Source: Aureispira anguillae (GTDB lineage: Bacteria; Bacteroidota; Bacteroidia; Chitinophagales; Saprospiraceae). Taken from it: a stretch of 64,000 nt of DNA. The translations under genes and the position numbers were made by a program. Shown piece after piece: positions 55,255 through 64,000 of the stretch (position 1 is its first letter; the number at the start of each line of letters is the position of its first letter). Location: assembly GCF_026000115.1 (NCBI RefSeq), contig NZ_AP026867.1, positions 3,343,716 through 3,407,715 on the forward strand, in the 5' to 3' direction. The notes under the pieces were generated by a model, which was given only the letters and a program-made list of their open reading frames with translations, did not search any database and was not told where the DNA came from.

Positions 55255-55597
55255 AATTGGGGTGGTTTTAATATTTACAATTAGCAGTGTTGTTGATTTC
55301 TAACATTACGAACTCAAACACATAACCCACTAAAAGTCAACGACACTACACATTAACATTATAACTCCAAATTAAACAAAAAGTTACAAAATAAAATTTA
55401 ATATTTATGGGAACTTTTTTAGGTTTAAAGCTGTTGTGTTGTTTGTACTTTTTTTGGTTAACCTTCTAGATTTTTTTGTTGTTATGAAAGTTTAATACTT
55501 TTTCCTACACTTTCTATTCGCCTTTTATTTGGATGTTTTCATCCTGTGAATGCTCATTCACAACAAAAGGCTATTCATAACACCAACATTTTAATCA
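55255..55597. other. Divergent intergenic region
   Basis: 343 bp between the GldN-like and LRR genes; AT-rich, no supported feature beyond the expected promoters. Confidence 0.4.
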
Positions 55598-56437
55598 ATG
55601 ACATCGATAGAAAATTTAGATTCTAATAGTGTAAAAGCACTATTAAGGAGCCCCCTTGAAGCCAATCAACAAATAGGCTTAGCATTAATCAAAAGCATGG
55701 AGATTATTAAAGACGACGAATTGATAAGCCTAATGGCTGACAATTCCAACAAATTAATTTGGTGCCAAGAATATGGCTTGACCAATGCCGTTTCTATCAT
55801 CAAGCTAGATAGAACATTTTATGGTAGCGGAATAGACCTTAGCCCCTTTGTTAATTTGGAAAAACTATACTTCAATCAACAGCTTTTCCAATCGAACCAA
55901 ATCTTATTTAAGGCATTCCCTAAGTTAAAAACACTTAGTTTTACAGGGCAACGATTGAGAAAATTCCCTAAAGCTATTCGGAGATTACAAAAATTAGAAA
56001 CGCTTTACTTAGGAAATAACCGCCTAACAGAATTGCCTAGCGAACTTGGTCAAATAAAAAATTTACGGGTGCTTATTTTATCTAAAAACAAGTTGCAATC
56101 GCTGCCCGCAGCACTTCTAAAATTAGCGCACTTAAAGAATCTTAACCTAGCGAATAATCGCTTCAGTAAGATCACACCTAAGCTTGAACAGCTCCAAAAT
56201 CTTGAAGTTTTAAATTTATCTCATAATCTGTTAGAAAGGATACCTTCTGAGATGGCAGCACTCAGCAACTTGCGTATTTTAAATTTGACGGGAAATAACA
56301 TAAGTAGCTTGCCTATTACGTTTTGGAAGCTATCGCAATTAGAGCGTTTGCATTTGACCAACAATCCTATTGCCAAAGACAATTTTTTAATTAATCGTCT
56401 AAAAACAATGCTGCCACATACTCAAATCAAACATTAA
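55598..56437 (+). CDS. Leucine-rich-repeat protein
   Basis: 279 aa, no signal peptide. The N-terminal ~75 residues are helical. From ~80 to ~270 about eight 22-23-residue leucine-rich repeats follow (LQKLETLYLGNNRLTELPSE, IKNLRVLILSKNKLQSLPAA, LAHLKNLNLANNRFSKITPK, LQNLEVLNLSHNLLERIPSE). These are of the typical bacterial/plant-intracellular type and form a curved binding surface. The partner is unknown. It is probably cytoplasmic. A terminator hairpin follows. Confidence 0.88.
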   Translation: MTSIENLDSNSVKALLRSPLEANQQIGLALIKSMEIIKDDELISLMADNSNKLIWCQEYGLTNAVSIIKLDRTFYGSGIDLSPFVNLEKLYFNQQLFQSNQILFKAFPKLKTLSFTGQRLRKFPKAIRRLQKLETLYLGNNRLTELPSELGQIKNLRVLILSKNKLQSLPAALLKLAHLKNLNLANNRFSKITPKLEQLQNLEVLNLSHNLLERIPSEMAALSNLRILNLTGNNISSLPITFWKLSQLERLHLTNNPIAKDNFLINRLKTMLPHTQIKH

Positions 56438-56572
56438 ACACATCAATAAAAAACTGATTATCAACAGAAAATAGCATTAAAACAATTTACATAAATAAAT
56501 ATATCAAAAAATGGGCATTTCAGTGAACCTTTTATAGGCATTTGCTGTTATAGTAAGCACACAATCATTTTT

Positions 56573-56599
56573 AAGAAGGACCAAAATCCTTCTTTTTTT
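56573..56599 (+). terminator. Terminator of the LRR gene
   Basis: AAGAAGGA (56573-56580), loop CCAAAA, TCCTTCTT (56587-56594), then a T-run. It lies 136 bp after the LRR stop, in the gap with the convergent DUF4291 gene. Confidence 0.75.
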
Positions 56600-56617
56600 A
56601 TGCCCATCTATGAACAA

Positions 56618-57265
56618 CTAATAAATACTCAAACCAATTGTTTTCCTTGCGAGTTGACTCTCTACTTGATAAACCATTTCGTCCAAGACCAATAATTCAT
56701 CTAGTTGTTTAGCTTTTACCCGTTTCCCTTGTTCTAGGACAAAAGGAGTTATATCCTGAATAGATAGAATCCAATTGGTTGCAAATTCCTGCAAAACCGC
56801 TCCCCGAAGTCCAAGTTGAATGGCACGCCGATCCAGTTTATCGCCATAAGGATTATGATCAGGGTCCCACTGTAACCGAACGGAAGAAGTAGCCAACGCT
56901 GTTTTCCAATTTTCTTTTGTCTGATAAAGGGGAGCATTGTAAGAAGACCAGACAGCTGCTTCTAGGATTTTTTCAAAATTAACTTTAGTAATTTCAATGG
57001 CTAGCACCCGTTTTTGAGCTTCTTTGGTTGCCCAACCACAACGATACATCATCCATAAGAAATTGGGCTTAATCCAACTCATTCTGGTAAAACGATAATG
57101 TGCCCCACCAAAGCGTTGATGTTCTACTGCGTAAGCTGCTATTTTGGGATTAAACGCCTGATAAACAATAATCGTATCAGCTGTAGTTTGCGCTAAAATA
57201 TGGTAGCCTTTTTGGGGTAATTTATTTTCATAGTGGGGGTATAGGATTGTTTTTAGTTTCATCAT
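56618..57265 (-). CDS. DUF4291 family protein
   Basis: 215 aa from the ATG at 57265 (MMKLKTILYP); seven more in-frame codons lie upstream but add nothing. The family signature is unmistakable: TIIVYQAFNPKIAAYAVEHQ, RFGGAHYRFTRMSWIKPNFL, WMMYRCGWATKEAQKRVLAI and SVRLQWDPDHNPYGDKLDRR. DUF4291 proteins occur in bacteria and fungi; some have been proposed to be ADP-ribosyltransferase-like, but I cannot confirm a reaction. Monocistronic. Confidence 0.88.
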   Translation of the reverse strand: MMKLKTILYPHYENKLPQKGYHILAQTTADTIIVYQAFNPKIAAYAVEHQRFGGAHYRFTRMSWIKPNFLWMMYRCGWATKEAQKRVLAIEITKVNFEKILEAAVWSSYNAPLYQTKENWKTALATSSVRLQWDPDHNPYGDKLDRRAIQLGLRGAVLQEFATNWILSIQDITPFVLEQGKRVKAKQLDELLVLDEMVYQVESQLARKTIGLSIY

Positions 57266-57510
57266 AAAATTATTATAACAATACACAATAGCAACAAGAT
57301 AAGGTATTTATACGTACTGTTATGGGTTATAAAATGGTAAGGTTATCAATTGCTGAGTTTCTTTAGTTAGTACTAAAATTCTCTGTAAAAAATAACATGG
57401 CTTAAATTATACTGTACTTAATAACCATTAATATCAAAAAAAAATTCACTAAAAACATAAAATATTCCTAAGCCATGCCTTAATCAATAATATGTTTGCT
57501 TCTATTAATA

Positions 57511-57682
57511 AAAACGTTTTTTTGACAACCCCTAAGCTCACTCTGTTTAGCTGCGCTGCTAGGTTAGCTAGTGCGCTAGTGCTTATGAGCCCCCTGAGGT
57601 CGGTTCGTTATCACTCGTGAGCCAGCAAGCTGGGTTCGTGAGGTCGCAAGCGCTGTTCGATTTGTCAAAGAACGATAAAAAC
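57511..57682. repeat. About 170-bp inverted-repeat element, related to the 45.5-kb element
   Basis: Arm CGTTTTTTTGACAA (57515-57528) pairs with TTGTCAAAGAACG (57662-57674) with one bulge and one mismatch. Read on the minus strand the right arm contains CGTTCTTTGACAAAT, the same core as the left arm of the 45539 element. The interior is unusually GC-rich, with CTAGTGCGCTAG and GAGGTCG direct repeats. No coding frame. It lies directly before the TraB/GumN gene. Confidence 0.5.
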
Positions 57683-57738
57683 TTACCTTTGCTATTCATC
57701 CATTTAAAATCAGAAACGGGGTTTCCCCTCCTCTGCCT

Positions 57739-60700
57739 ATGAGAACAACTAAAACAAACCTCTTTCTATTTTTACTCCTTTTTCCTTGGGTTTTATTTGC
57801 CCAAGATAGCGTACAATACAACTTGCTGTGGAAGATCGAGGGGAATGGGTTAAAAAATCCGTCCTATTTATTTGGCACCATGCACGTTAATGATGCGAGG
57901 GCCTTTAATTTTAGTGATTCGGTTATGTTAGCTTTAGAAAGTTGCGAGTCATTTGCCTTAGAAGTTCATCCTGATAGTATGATGCAAACAATGTTTCAAA
58001 AATTGTTTAATGCTAAAAAAAATAACAATTTGATGCAGGTTTTGTCTGATGAGGAGTATCTCCAATTAAAAGAAAAGTTTGAAAAAAACAGCCAATTAGA
58101 TCTGGATCAAATCAACCTTGATAATCCCTCTATTCTCAGCACAATAATAGAAGCAGATGAAGCTCGACTGGATGACAAAGAAACCTTTGTTGATGCCTAC
58201 TTATTTGGAATTGCCCGCACCCTAAATAAACCCGTTTATGGCTTAGAAAGTATCCATGGTCACTTAACCAGTTTTTCGGATTATAGCCCAGAACAGCAAC
58301 GAGCATTTTTGTTAAATCTAATACAAGAAGATTATCAAAAAGACTATAAAGAAATGCTCAATCAATTTGTAGAGGTTTATAAACGGGGCAATATTGCAGA
58401 AATTGGTCGCATGGCAAATATTTTTACACAGACCGATTCTGCCTTGATTAAACGCAATGTTGTGATGGTTGACAATATGATAACAATCATGCAACAACGT
58501 TCCTTGTTTGCAGCAGTTGGCACAGCTCATTTGCCAGGCAACAATGGCATTATAGACCTTTTGGTAAAAAAAGGCTATTTGGTGCGTCCTGTTACAGCAA
58601 ATTTTACAGGAGTCGCAGCACATTATACCATTGACCACGACAAAATGAATTGGCATACCCACATTGATAGCAGCTTGGGCTTTGCCATGGATTTGCCAGG
58701 ACAACCAACTCCTATTACAATTTATAAGGACATGAACACGCTTATCTATGTCGATTTGACCAATGAAGTCTTTTTTGCCTCTTATAGCATTGACTTGCGG
58801 CAAGGAAGTCCCCAAAACAAAAAACAACTAATAGAAGCCACCCTCAACAATTACACCTCTAAATTGAACAGCACCATTTTAGAGCGCAAAACATCCATTA
58901 TCAATGGCACTGAACGAACCAATGTTATTGTTCAGCAGGACTCCTCTACTTATTTTCGCTTACAATTTATTTACCAAAATGACATTCTTTATTATTTCAT
59001 GATTGGCAATACCTTAGAGCAAATCCGAGCAGTTTACGCTGAACGTTATTACCAATCCCTTCGTTTTTTTGCTCCTTCCCCCCTAAAAACGCAACCTTGG
59101 GTTGTTACAAAGCCTAATTTGGGGGCATTTTCTGTAAAATTCCCTACCGCTTCAAGTTACGTGAATCAAAAAATACCGTCAGGGATAAATGGCTACCCTT
59201 ATGCCTATCATAATTACAGTGCCAATAATTATAGTGAAATGAAATCCTATTTGGTTCGCTATTACGATCAACCAACAGGCTATGTTCGTTCTGGAAACAA
59301 AAATTCATCCTTTCGTTATATCGCCAATAATTTTGAACAACAAGGTACTAAAATTATAAAAACAGATACCATTCAACTCGATAGTATACAGGGTAGGTCT
59401 TATGACTTATTGGTTGACAAACAATATTATGTTCGTTGCAAAGTTTATATTAGAGGGTTTAGGACTTACTATTTATTTCACCAAAATCTAAACGCAGGAG
59501 ATAGTATTCTTATAGAAGACGATTTTTTAAAGTCATTCCAATTTGAATCCTACCCCAATCCTGATTTTGCTGCCTTTGTTGCAGAAGACAGCAGTTTTTC
59601 TATTGATGTTTTATCTCGTCCTAGAATTCGCAAAGATACTTTTAACAGTTATTACATCGATCAAGTTCGTTATCATACCGTTAATCCCAATTCAGGGATG
59701 TTATATATTTTCGAAACTTCTTTGATGAACCCCTATTTTAAAATAGCTGCCTTAGATAGCTTTTATCAGCAATTTTTGACCCATAATCTAAGTTATGGCG
59801 ATTCATTAATTAGCAAAAAAAAGGTTACAATTGGCAATATTGGGGGACAGGAAATTGTCTACAGAGAATACGGCAAAGATCGAATGATTCGCAAGCGATT
59901 TTGGTTAGACAACCAGCGTTTTTATGTCGCCAAAGCTTTTATTGACGACGATGCTATTTACAGCAGCTATACCAATCATTTTTTTGACTCTTTTCGTTCA
60001 AAAAACACACTCCCCACCTTCGATTTTTTAGCCTCCAAATCTTCTCAACTACTAAAGGATTTAAGCACAACAGACTCTATTGTTCAGTTACAGGCCTACC
60101 GAGTATTAGAATATTATCGCTTTGATGCCTCTGATGCTCCTGCTATTTTGCAAGTTGCCCAGCAACATTACACAAATCCCAATTTAATAAAAGGTACCAT
60201 CGTGCATTTAATTCATCATCTAAAAGAAATAGCCGATAGTAGTTATACCACTGATTTAGTTCATTTATACCAAGCTCCTACCAGCACTCCTGCAATCAAG
60301 ATAGCCCTTTTACAAGCCATTTTAAGCATTGACAGCTTGCGAGGTTTTTCTATTTATTTAGAGTTGTTACAAAATAGTCCGATTGCAGAAAATTCATCGA
60401 ATCACCTATACCCTGTTTTTAATGCCTTAAATAACATTCCTAATCAAGCGATTCAGCATTATCAGCATCTTTTAGCCTTGGCTAAAAACCAAGATTATCG
60501 ACCTTATATTTTATCCTTAAGTATTTCATTAGCAGAAAACAATGCACACTTTGCGCAGTACCTAGAAAAGTACATTCCTATTTGGCTTCCCTATTTTAAT
60601 GTAGATTTAGAATATTACGATAGAACTTTAACTCGTCATTCTTTTACCGATAACTTTATTTTATCCCGATATTTTCACCTTTTTTCGGTTATAACCAACA

Positions 60701-61218
60701 AAAATATTATTGACAGTTTAACCCAAGATGTCCTTAATTCTGCCCATTCTTCTTCTGTTTATGTCCAAACTATTGTAGCACGTTTAAGAGTCGGCTTAGC
60801 CCCTTATATTGCTACCCCAAAACTTCGCCAACTCATCCACAATCATAAATTTAGACCCTATTTATTAGGCGTTCTTTTTCGATATGGGCAACGTTCATTG
60901 ATTCCTCAACAATACAGGTATGCCCCTAAAGTAGCCAAAACTATGTTTTATGACTATATAAGGGATGAAGATAGCATTGACTTTGTTAAAGAATTGGGAA
61001 AAGTTAAACGTGGAAAATCCAATTACTATATTTATGAATACCGTTTTTTAGATGAATCTACGTCTTATATTGGAGTAGCAGGTCCTTTCTATAAAGGCAA
61101 AGCCATCCAACAATACGATTACAGAGGCTTGACCTATTCAAAAGATGATCCACTGACAAACAACTGGCAACAGCAAGCAATTGAATTGATAGAAATTTTG
61201 GAAAGACTCCACAATTAA
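57739..61218 (+). CDS. TraB/GumN family protein with very long C-terminal extension
   Basis: 1159 aa with signal peptide (TNLFLFLLLFPWVLFAQ). Residues ~25-290 are a TraB/GumN (Tiki-like) domain: LWKIEGNGLKNPSYLFGTMH, VNDARAFNFSDSVMLALESC, ALEVHPDSM, KPVYGLESIHGHL and FAAVGTAHLPGNNGII. In Tiki-type proteins the GTxH and GxxH residues bind a metal for proteolysis; both are present. Normal family length is about 300 aa. The remaining ~870 residues hold repeated beta-rich segments (~305-450, 460-610, 630-765) and a helical, HEAT-like region (~780-1060). Probably a periplasmic protein; function of the extension unknown. Confidence 0.85.
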   Translation: MRTTKTNLFLFLLLFPWVLFAQDSVQYNLLWKIEGNGLKNPSYLFGTMHVNDARAFNFSDSVMLALESCESFALEVHPDSMMQTMFQKLFNAKKNNNLMQVLSDEEYLQLKEKFEKNSQLDLDQINLDNPSILSTIIEADEARLDDKETFVDAYLFGIARTLNKPVYGLESIHGHLTSFSDYSPEQQRAFLLNLIQEDYQKDYKEMLNQFVEVYKRGNIAEIGRMANIFTQTDSALIKRNVVMVDNMITIMQQRSLFAAVGTAHLPGNNGIIDLLVKKGYLVRPVTANFTGVAAHYTIDHDKMNWHTHIDSSLGFAMDLPGQPTPITIYKDMNTLIYVDLTNEVFFASYSIDLRQGSPQNKKQLIEATLNNYTSKLNSTILERKTSIINGTERTNVIVQQDSSTYFRLQFIYQNDILYYFMIGNTLEQIRAVYAERYYQSLRFFAPSPLKTQPWVVTKPNLGAFSVKFPTASSYVNQKIPSGINGYPYAYHNYSANNYSEMKSYLVRYYDQPTGYVRSGNKNSSFRYIANNFEQQGTKIIKTDTIQLDSIQGRSYDLLVDKQYYVRCKVYIRGFRTYYLFHQNLNAGDSILIEDDFLKSFQFESYPNPDFAAFVAEDSSFSIDVLSRPRIRKDTFNSYYIDQVRYHTVNPNSGMLYIFETSLMNPYFKIAALDSFYQQFLTHNLSYGDSLISKKKVTIGNIGGQEIVYREYGKDRMIRKRFWLDNQRFYVAKAFIDDDAIYSSYTNHFFDSFRSKNTLPTFDFLASKSSQLLKDLSTTDSIVQLQAYRVLEYYRFDASDAPAILQVAQQHYTNPNLIKGTIVHLIHHLKEIADSSYTTDLVHLYQAPTSTPAIKIALLQAILSIDSLRGFSIYLELLQNSPIAENSSNHLYPVFNALNNIPNQAIQHYQHLLALAKNQDYRPYILSLSISLAENNAHFAQYLEKYIPIWLPYFNVDLEYYDRTLTRHSFTDNFILSRYFHLFSVITNKNIIDSLTQDVLNSAHSSSVYVQTIVARLRVGLAPYIATPKLRQLIHNHKFRPYLLGVLFRYGQRSLIPQQYRYAPKVAKTMFYDYIRDEDSIDFVKELGKVKRGKSNYYIYEYRFLDESTSYIGVAGPFYKGKAIQQYDYRGLTYSKDDPLTNNWQQQAIELIEILERLHN

Positions 61219-61236
61219 CGGAATATTCAAAAATAA

Positions 61237-61872
61237 CTATTTCAACAATTTTACAATTTCAACAAATTCGCTCAACATCATAGCCGTAGCCCCCCAAACG
61301 ATCTTTTGATTTAAGCTAAAATAAGGCACATCTTTTAAAATTAAGCCGCTTGAAGTTTTGATTTTAGTTAACTTTTGTAAGTTAGGATTGAGCAAATCAT
61401 CAATTTGAACCTCTATAATTTCAGCTACTTCATTAGGGTCAGGCGTATAAGTTGGCGCTGTTTTTAAATAGCCTATAAAAGGATAAACCAAATAATTACT
61501 GACAGGGATATAGAGCTGACTCAAACGTCCAATTATGGTTATATTTTGATTGGGGATTCCAAATTCTTCCTCTGTTTCTCTTAGTGCTGCTGCTGCTAAA
61601 TCAGCATCAAACTCTTCTAAACCACCTCCAGGAAAGCTTACTTGTTTACTGTGCGCATAAGGTGATTCGGGGCGCTCCATCAAAACCGTATACCACTTAT
61701 TTTCCTTTTGAAACAGCAACAACATCACACAGGCTTTCTTGGCTTGATCAGATGCTTTGAAATACATATCAGGATTGTTTTTTTTCAATCCACTACTCAT
61801 CATTTTTAACTGAGCATCCAGCCCAGGCAAAGGTTCTTTTAAACGTTCTTTGAGTTGTTCTATCAATTCCAT
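61237..61872 (-). CDS. NUDIX hydrolase, CoA-pyrophosphatase (NudL) type
   Basis: 211 aa. The NUDIX box is at ~82-106 (PGGGLEEFDADLAAAALRET then EEEFGI), preceded by the CoA-pyrophosphatase-type segment VLMERPESPYAHSKQVSFPG. It hydrolyses a nucleoside-diphosphate-linked compound, probably CoA or a derivative, with Mg2+. It is convergent with the TraB gene (18-bp gap, no clear terminator) and downstream of cdaA on the same strand. Confidence 0.88.
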   Translation of the reverse strand: MELIEQLKERLKEPLPGLDAQLKMMSSGLKKNNPDMYFKASDQAKKACVMLLLFQKENKWYTVLMERPESPYAHSKQVSFPGGGLEEFDADLAAAALRETEEEFGIPNQNITIIGRLSQLYIPVSNYLVYPFIGYLKTAPTYTPDPNEVAEIIEVQIDDLLNPNLQKLTKIKTSSGLILKDVPYFSLNQKIVWGATAMMLSEFVEIVKLLK

Positions 61873-62019
61873 ACAAAGGATTTTATAATTGCAATTAAGT
61901 AATGCATCTAAATTACTCCGCTTATCTTCTTTACAACAAACAAAACTATAAATCGTTGCGTTTTTTAACCCAGCACCCGATTGTTTAGGCTTGCTGTATT
62001 TGGGGGCAATAAAAATAGG

Positions 62020-62832
62020 TTAGGTAACAAAAAGGATTTTTTCTAGCAATTGTCGCATTTTACCAATGGCGATGTCCTCTAGTATTTCCCCTCCCCTAGC
62101 ATAAGCAATTTTTTTAGTTTCTTCCGAAATCACAAAAACCATAATATTGGTATTTTCACTAATTCCAACTGCTGCTCGGTGTCGCAAGCCCAAACGCTGA
62201 GGAATATCAGGACGATCTGAAACGGGCAACACACAACTTGCTGCAACAATTTTTCCATCTTTAATAATAAGCGCACCATCGTGCAAAGGGCTATCCTTAT
62301 TAAAAATACTTAAGATCAACTGAGCTGAAACATCTCCATTGACCATCACACCTGAGCTGTACAAACCTTCTAAATTAGGGGAACTAGTAAAAACCATTAA
62401 CGCCCCTGTTTGGCTCTCTACCATTGCTTCCGTTGCCGTAATAATTGCTTGAATAGCTTGCTCTCTCAATAAATTATGATTCTCCAGAGATTGATTTTGT
62501 TTAAAAAATCGTTGCAAGAACTTAAAACGAGTTTGCAAAGACCCTTGACCGACAAAAAGCAAAAAGCGGCGAACTTCTGGCTGGAAAAGTACCAATAAAG
62601 CAATCATTCCAACACTCACAAATTGTCCCAAAATAGAGGACAACAAGGGCATCTCTAGAACCGAAACAATTCTCCAAGCAATATAAACCAATACTAAACC
62701 AATAAAGATATTAAAGCCTAAACTACCTTTAAGCAATTTGTAAATTTGGAATAGCAAAAAACCTACAATAATGATATCTAGAATATCCCAAAATGTAATG
62801 GTAAAAAAGCCTATTTGTATTAAGTATAACAT
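62020..62832 (-). CDS. cdaA: Diadenylate cyclase CdaA
   Basis: 270 aa. Three N-terminal membrane segments (about 8-30, 40-58, 66-84) precede the DAC domain at ~120-270 with the catalytic motifs DGALII (Asp185-Gly-Ala) and RHRAA (Arg218-His-Arg). It makes cyclic di-AMP from two ATP, controlling potassium and cell-wall balance. Length and layout match single-gene CdaA of Bacteroidota. No cdaR/YbbR partner gene is adjacent. The 148-bp upstream gap contains the terminator of the redoxin gene. Confidence 0.94.
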   Translation of the reverse strand: MLYLIQIGFFTITFWDILDIIIVGFLLFQIYKLLKGSLGFNIFIGLVLVYIAWRIVSVLEMPLLSSILGQFVSVGMIALLVLFQPEVRRFLLFVGQGSLQTRFKFLQRFFKQNQSLENHNLLREQAIQAIITATEAMVESQTGALMVFTSSPNLEGLYSSGVMVNGDVSAQLILSIFNKDSPLHDGALIIKDGKIVAASCVLPVSDRPDIPQRLGLRHRAAVGISENTNIMVFVISEETKKIAYARGGEILEDIAIGKMRQLLEKILFVT

Positions 62833-62907
62833 TGGTTCATTTTAGTACGGCTGTCAAAATACTATTTTTAAGATGGAGAACAAAACAGATCGCATCATCC
62901 CTTCAAT

Positions 62908-62946
62908 AAAAAGTTGATCTAACCCACTCTGTTAGATCAACTTTTT
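62908..62946 (-). terminator. Terminator of the redoxin gene
   Basis: AAAAAGTTGATCTAAC (62908-62923) pairs perfectly with GTTAGATCAACTTTTT (62931-62946), a 16-bp stem with a T-run on the minus strand, 35 bp after the redoxin stop. Confidence 0.92.
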
Positions 62947-62980
62947 GAAATTTGACGCACTAGAAATAGCCTTCTACACA

Positions 62981-64000
62981 CTAAAACCGATTTCTAATTT
63001 CGTGCCCACTAGATGAGCCTGCTCCCTCTAACAATTCCTTTACAGGTAAATGATCCCCAATATATTCACCATAATAAACCGTTTCCAAGGTTCTATCTTT
63101 ATTGATTATAAAATCTGCTGGAATGATCGAAGATTTTTCCTCGCCTTTTTCTTTGGCATATTGTCTGTCACCAAACAATTCCATGCCCTTTTTATAATGG
63201 GTAAGCATTTTGGTATTCGTTCTACTTTTAAGCATTTTTTCGGAAGAAAACTCAACCTTAAACGCCTTGTAAAGCTCACGCTGAGGATCTGCGATTACAA
63301 AATAAGGTAAATCGTGATCTTCAACATAAGGCAATAAGCTTTTTTTGCTGGATTCATAAACAACCACAACCTCATATCCCGCTTCTTTCAACGCATTATA
63401 ATTGCCAATTAACTCATGGGTGCGATAATTACAAACAGGGCACCAAGCATGCCGCAAAAATACAAGCAATACCTTGTTCTTTTTTAAAATTTTTCTCAAA
63501 GAAATTGTATTACCCAAAACATCTTCTACAACAAATGCCTCAGGCTTATCCCCCCTTTTTAGCCGTCCATCATCTGTTGCTTGCTCTTGCTTTTTTTCCT
63601 CCAAATTATTCGACTTAACAGGAGTAGTTTTACGCATTAACATTGGGGTATTCAGATAATGAAATAATACTTTTCCAGCTTTATAATTTTTATCATAAAT
63701 ATCCATCTTTTGTCCTGTTGGATCAAATATAAAATGAAAAAACAAACCATCAAAAGGAGCCATTGGGTTGTTAAAAGCACAAACTTGATCTTTTAATGTT
63801 TTTAATTCATACCCTCCAGAACTATTTTTAACAACATAATTTTGGCAACCATCATTTGTTAAATGCTCTAATTTTTTCTTTTTGTAAGGGTGCTTTTCTT
63901 TCCATTGCAACAAGTAACTAGAATTACTGGGATCAGTCCAAGAATAGCAATCTAATTCAAAGGTATCTTTACGAATGGACTTGATATGAAAGATTTTTTC
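62981..64000 (-). CDS. AhpC/TSA-type redoxin, 5' end beyond the window
   Basis: The frame is open to position 64000: 29 sense codons (EKIFHIKSIRKDTFELDCYS...) lie upstream of the first TTG, so the start is outside the window. 339 visible residues. The first ~130 are an unassigned domain (SSGGYELKTLKDQVCAFNNP). A thioredoxin-like redoxin follows (GDKPEAFVVEDVLGNTISLR, LLVFLRHAWCPVCNYRTHEL) with an intact CPVC pair. This matches the AhpC/TSA family: thiol-based peroxide reduction or disulfide exchange. Its N-terminal domain is unusual. It ends at a strong terminator. Confidence 0.82.
   Translation of the reverse strand, partial: EKIFHIKSIRKDTFELDCYSWTDPSNSSYLLQWKEKHPYKKKKLEHLTNDGCQNYVVKNSSGGYELKTLKDQVCAFNNPMAPFDGLFFHFIFDPTGQKMDIYDKNYKAGKVLFHYLNTPMLMRKTTPVKSNNLEEKKQEQATDDGRLKRGDKPEAFVVEDVLGNTISLRKILKKNKVLLVFLRHAWCPVCNYRTHELIGNYNALKEAGYEVVVVYESSKKSLLPYVEDHDLPYFVIADPQRELYKAFKVEFSSEKMLKSRTNTKMLTHYKKGMELFGDRQYAKEKGEEKSSIIPADFIINKDRTLETVYYGEYIGDHLPVKELLEGAGSSSGHEIRNRF

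Noticed and set aside
57590-57660. GC-rich stretch with GGTTCG-like motifs suggestive of a tRNA
   Set aside because: No cloverleaf can be drawn: no acceptor stem or anticodon arm of the right length. Treated as part of the inverted-repeat element.
63050-63310. Plus-strand frames opposite the redoxin gene
   Set aside because: They lie antisense to a clearly coding gene with family motifs; no independent support. The same holds for the other long antisense frames in the window.

Overview
The window is AT-rich bacterial DNA from the phylum Bacteroidota. Supporting signs are a TonB-dependent receptor, two secreted proteins with type IX secretion (T9SS) C-terminal sorting domains, a GldN-like lipoprotein, many small outer-membrane beta-barrels, SPOR and WG-repeat proteins, few Shine-Dalgarno sites, and promoter -7 boxes of the TAnnTTTG type. 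The low GC and gene mix would fit a marine gliding member of the Saprospiria (Aureispira-like), but that placement is a guess. Both ends cut a gene: the receptor at the left edge lacks its 5' end, and the redoxin at the right edge runs past position 64000.

Layout. 1-12 kb: TonB receptor, an 864-aa protein of unknown function, a SPOR protein, a secreted glycosidase-like protein, and a pair encoding a CCG-domain Fe-S protein and a small Bacteroidota-specific protein. 12-17 kb: a gene-poor accessory stretch with an 802-aa unknown, two small unknowns and several inverted-repeat elements. 17-25.4 kb: the most interesting part, two successive copies of a two-gene module. Each copy is a small beta-rich protein, then a conserved hairpin terminator, then a ~1060-aa exported TPR-CHAT (caspase-fold) protein with an intact His/Cys dyad. 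25.4-31.7 kb: housekeeping genes (RluE-type pseudouridine synthase, MBL hydrolase, lumazine synthase, YfgM-like TPR protein, PdhA, and CoA-transferase subunits ScoB and ScoA). The ScoA/ScoB pair is split by a four-helix-bundle (23S rRNA IVP family) gene flanked by perfect 40-bp direct repeats and 16-bp inverted repeats.

32-46.5 kb: a GH113-like protein, two tandem paralogous beta-barrels with a lipoprotein, an alpha/beta hydrolase, a five-gene regulator/small-enzyme cluster (Crp-like, SRPBCC, AraC, NAD(P)-binding, DUF1772), ffh, a DUF4476 lipoprotein, class I aldolase FbaB, a WG-repeat protein and a beta-barrel. 46.6-57.3 kb: a LamG/T9SS protein downstream of two operator-like palindromes, a T9SS endonuclease I, a TlpA-like lipoprotein lacking the first active-site Cys, a VIT-VWA protein, a GldN-like lipoprotein, an LRR protein and a DUF4291 protein. 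57.7-64 kb: a very long TraB/GumN protein, NUDIX hydrolase, diadenylate cyclase CdaA and the partial redoxin.

How genes may work together: ribH and the MBL gene are 11 bp apart; CHAT2 and the pseudouridine synthase overlap by one base (TAATG); the 37.4-40.6 kb cluster looks like one regulated unit. The CHAT modules are the best candidate for an undescribed system: a small, probably abundant beta-protein paired with a membrane-anchored caspase-like protease, duplicated in tandem. I found no tRNA, rRNA or CRISPR array and no complete insertion sequence. Family names rest on motif recognition alone; no searches were run.
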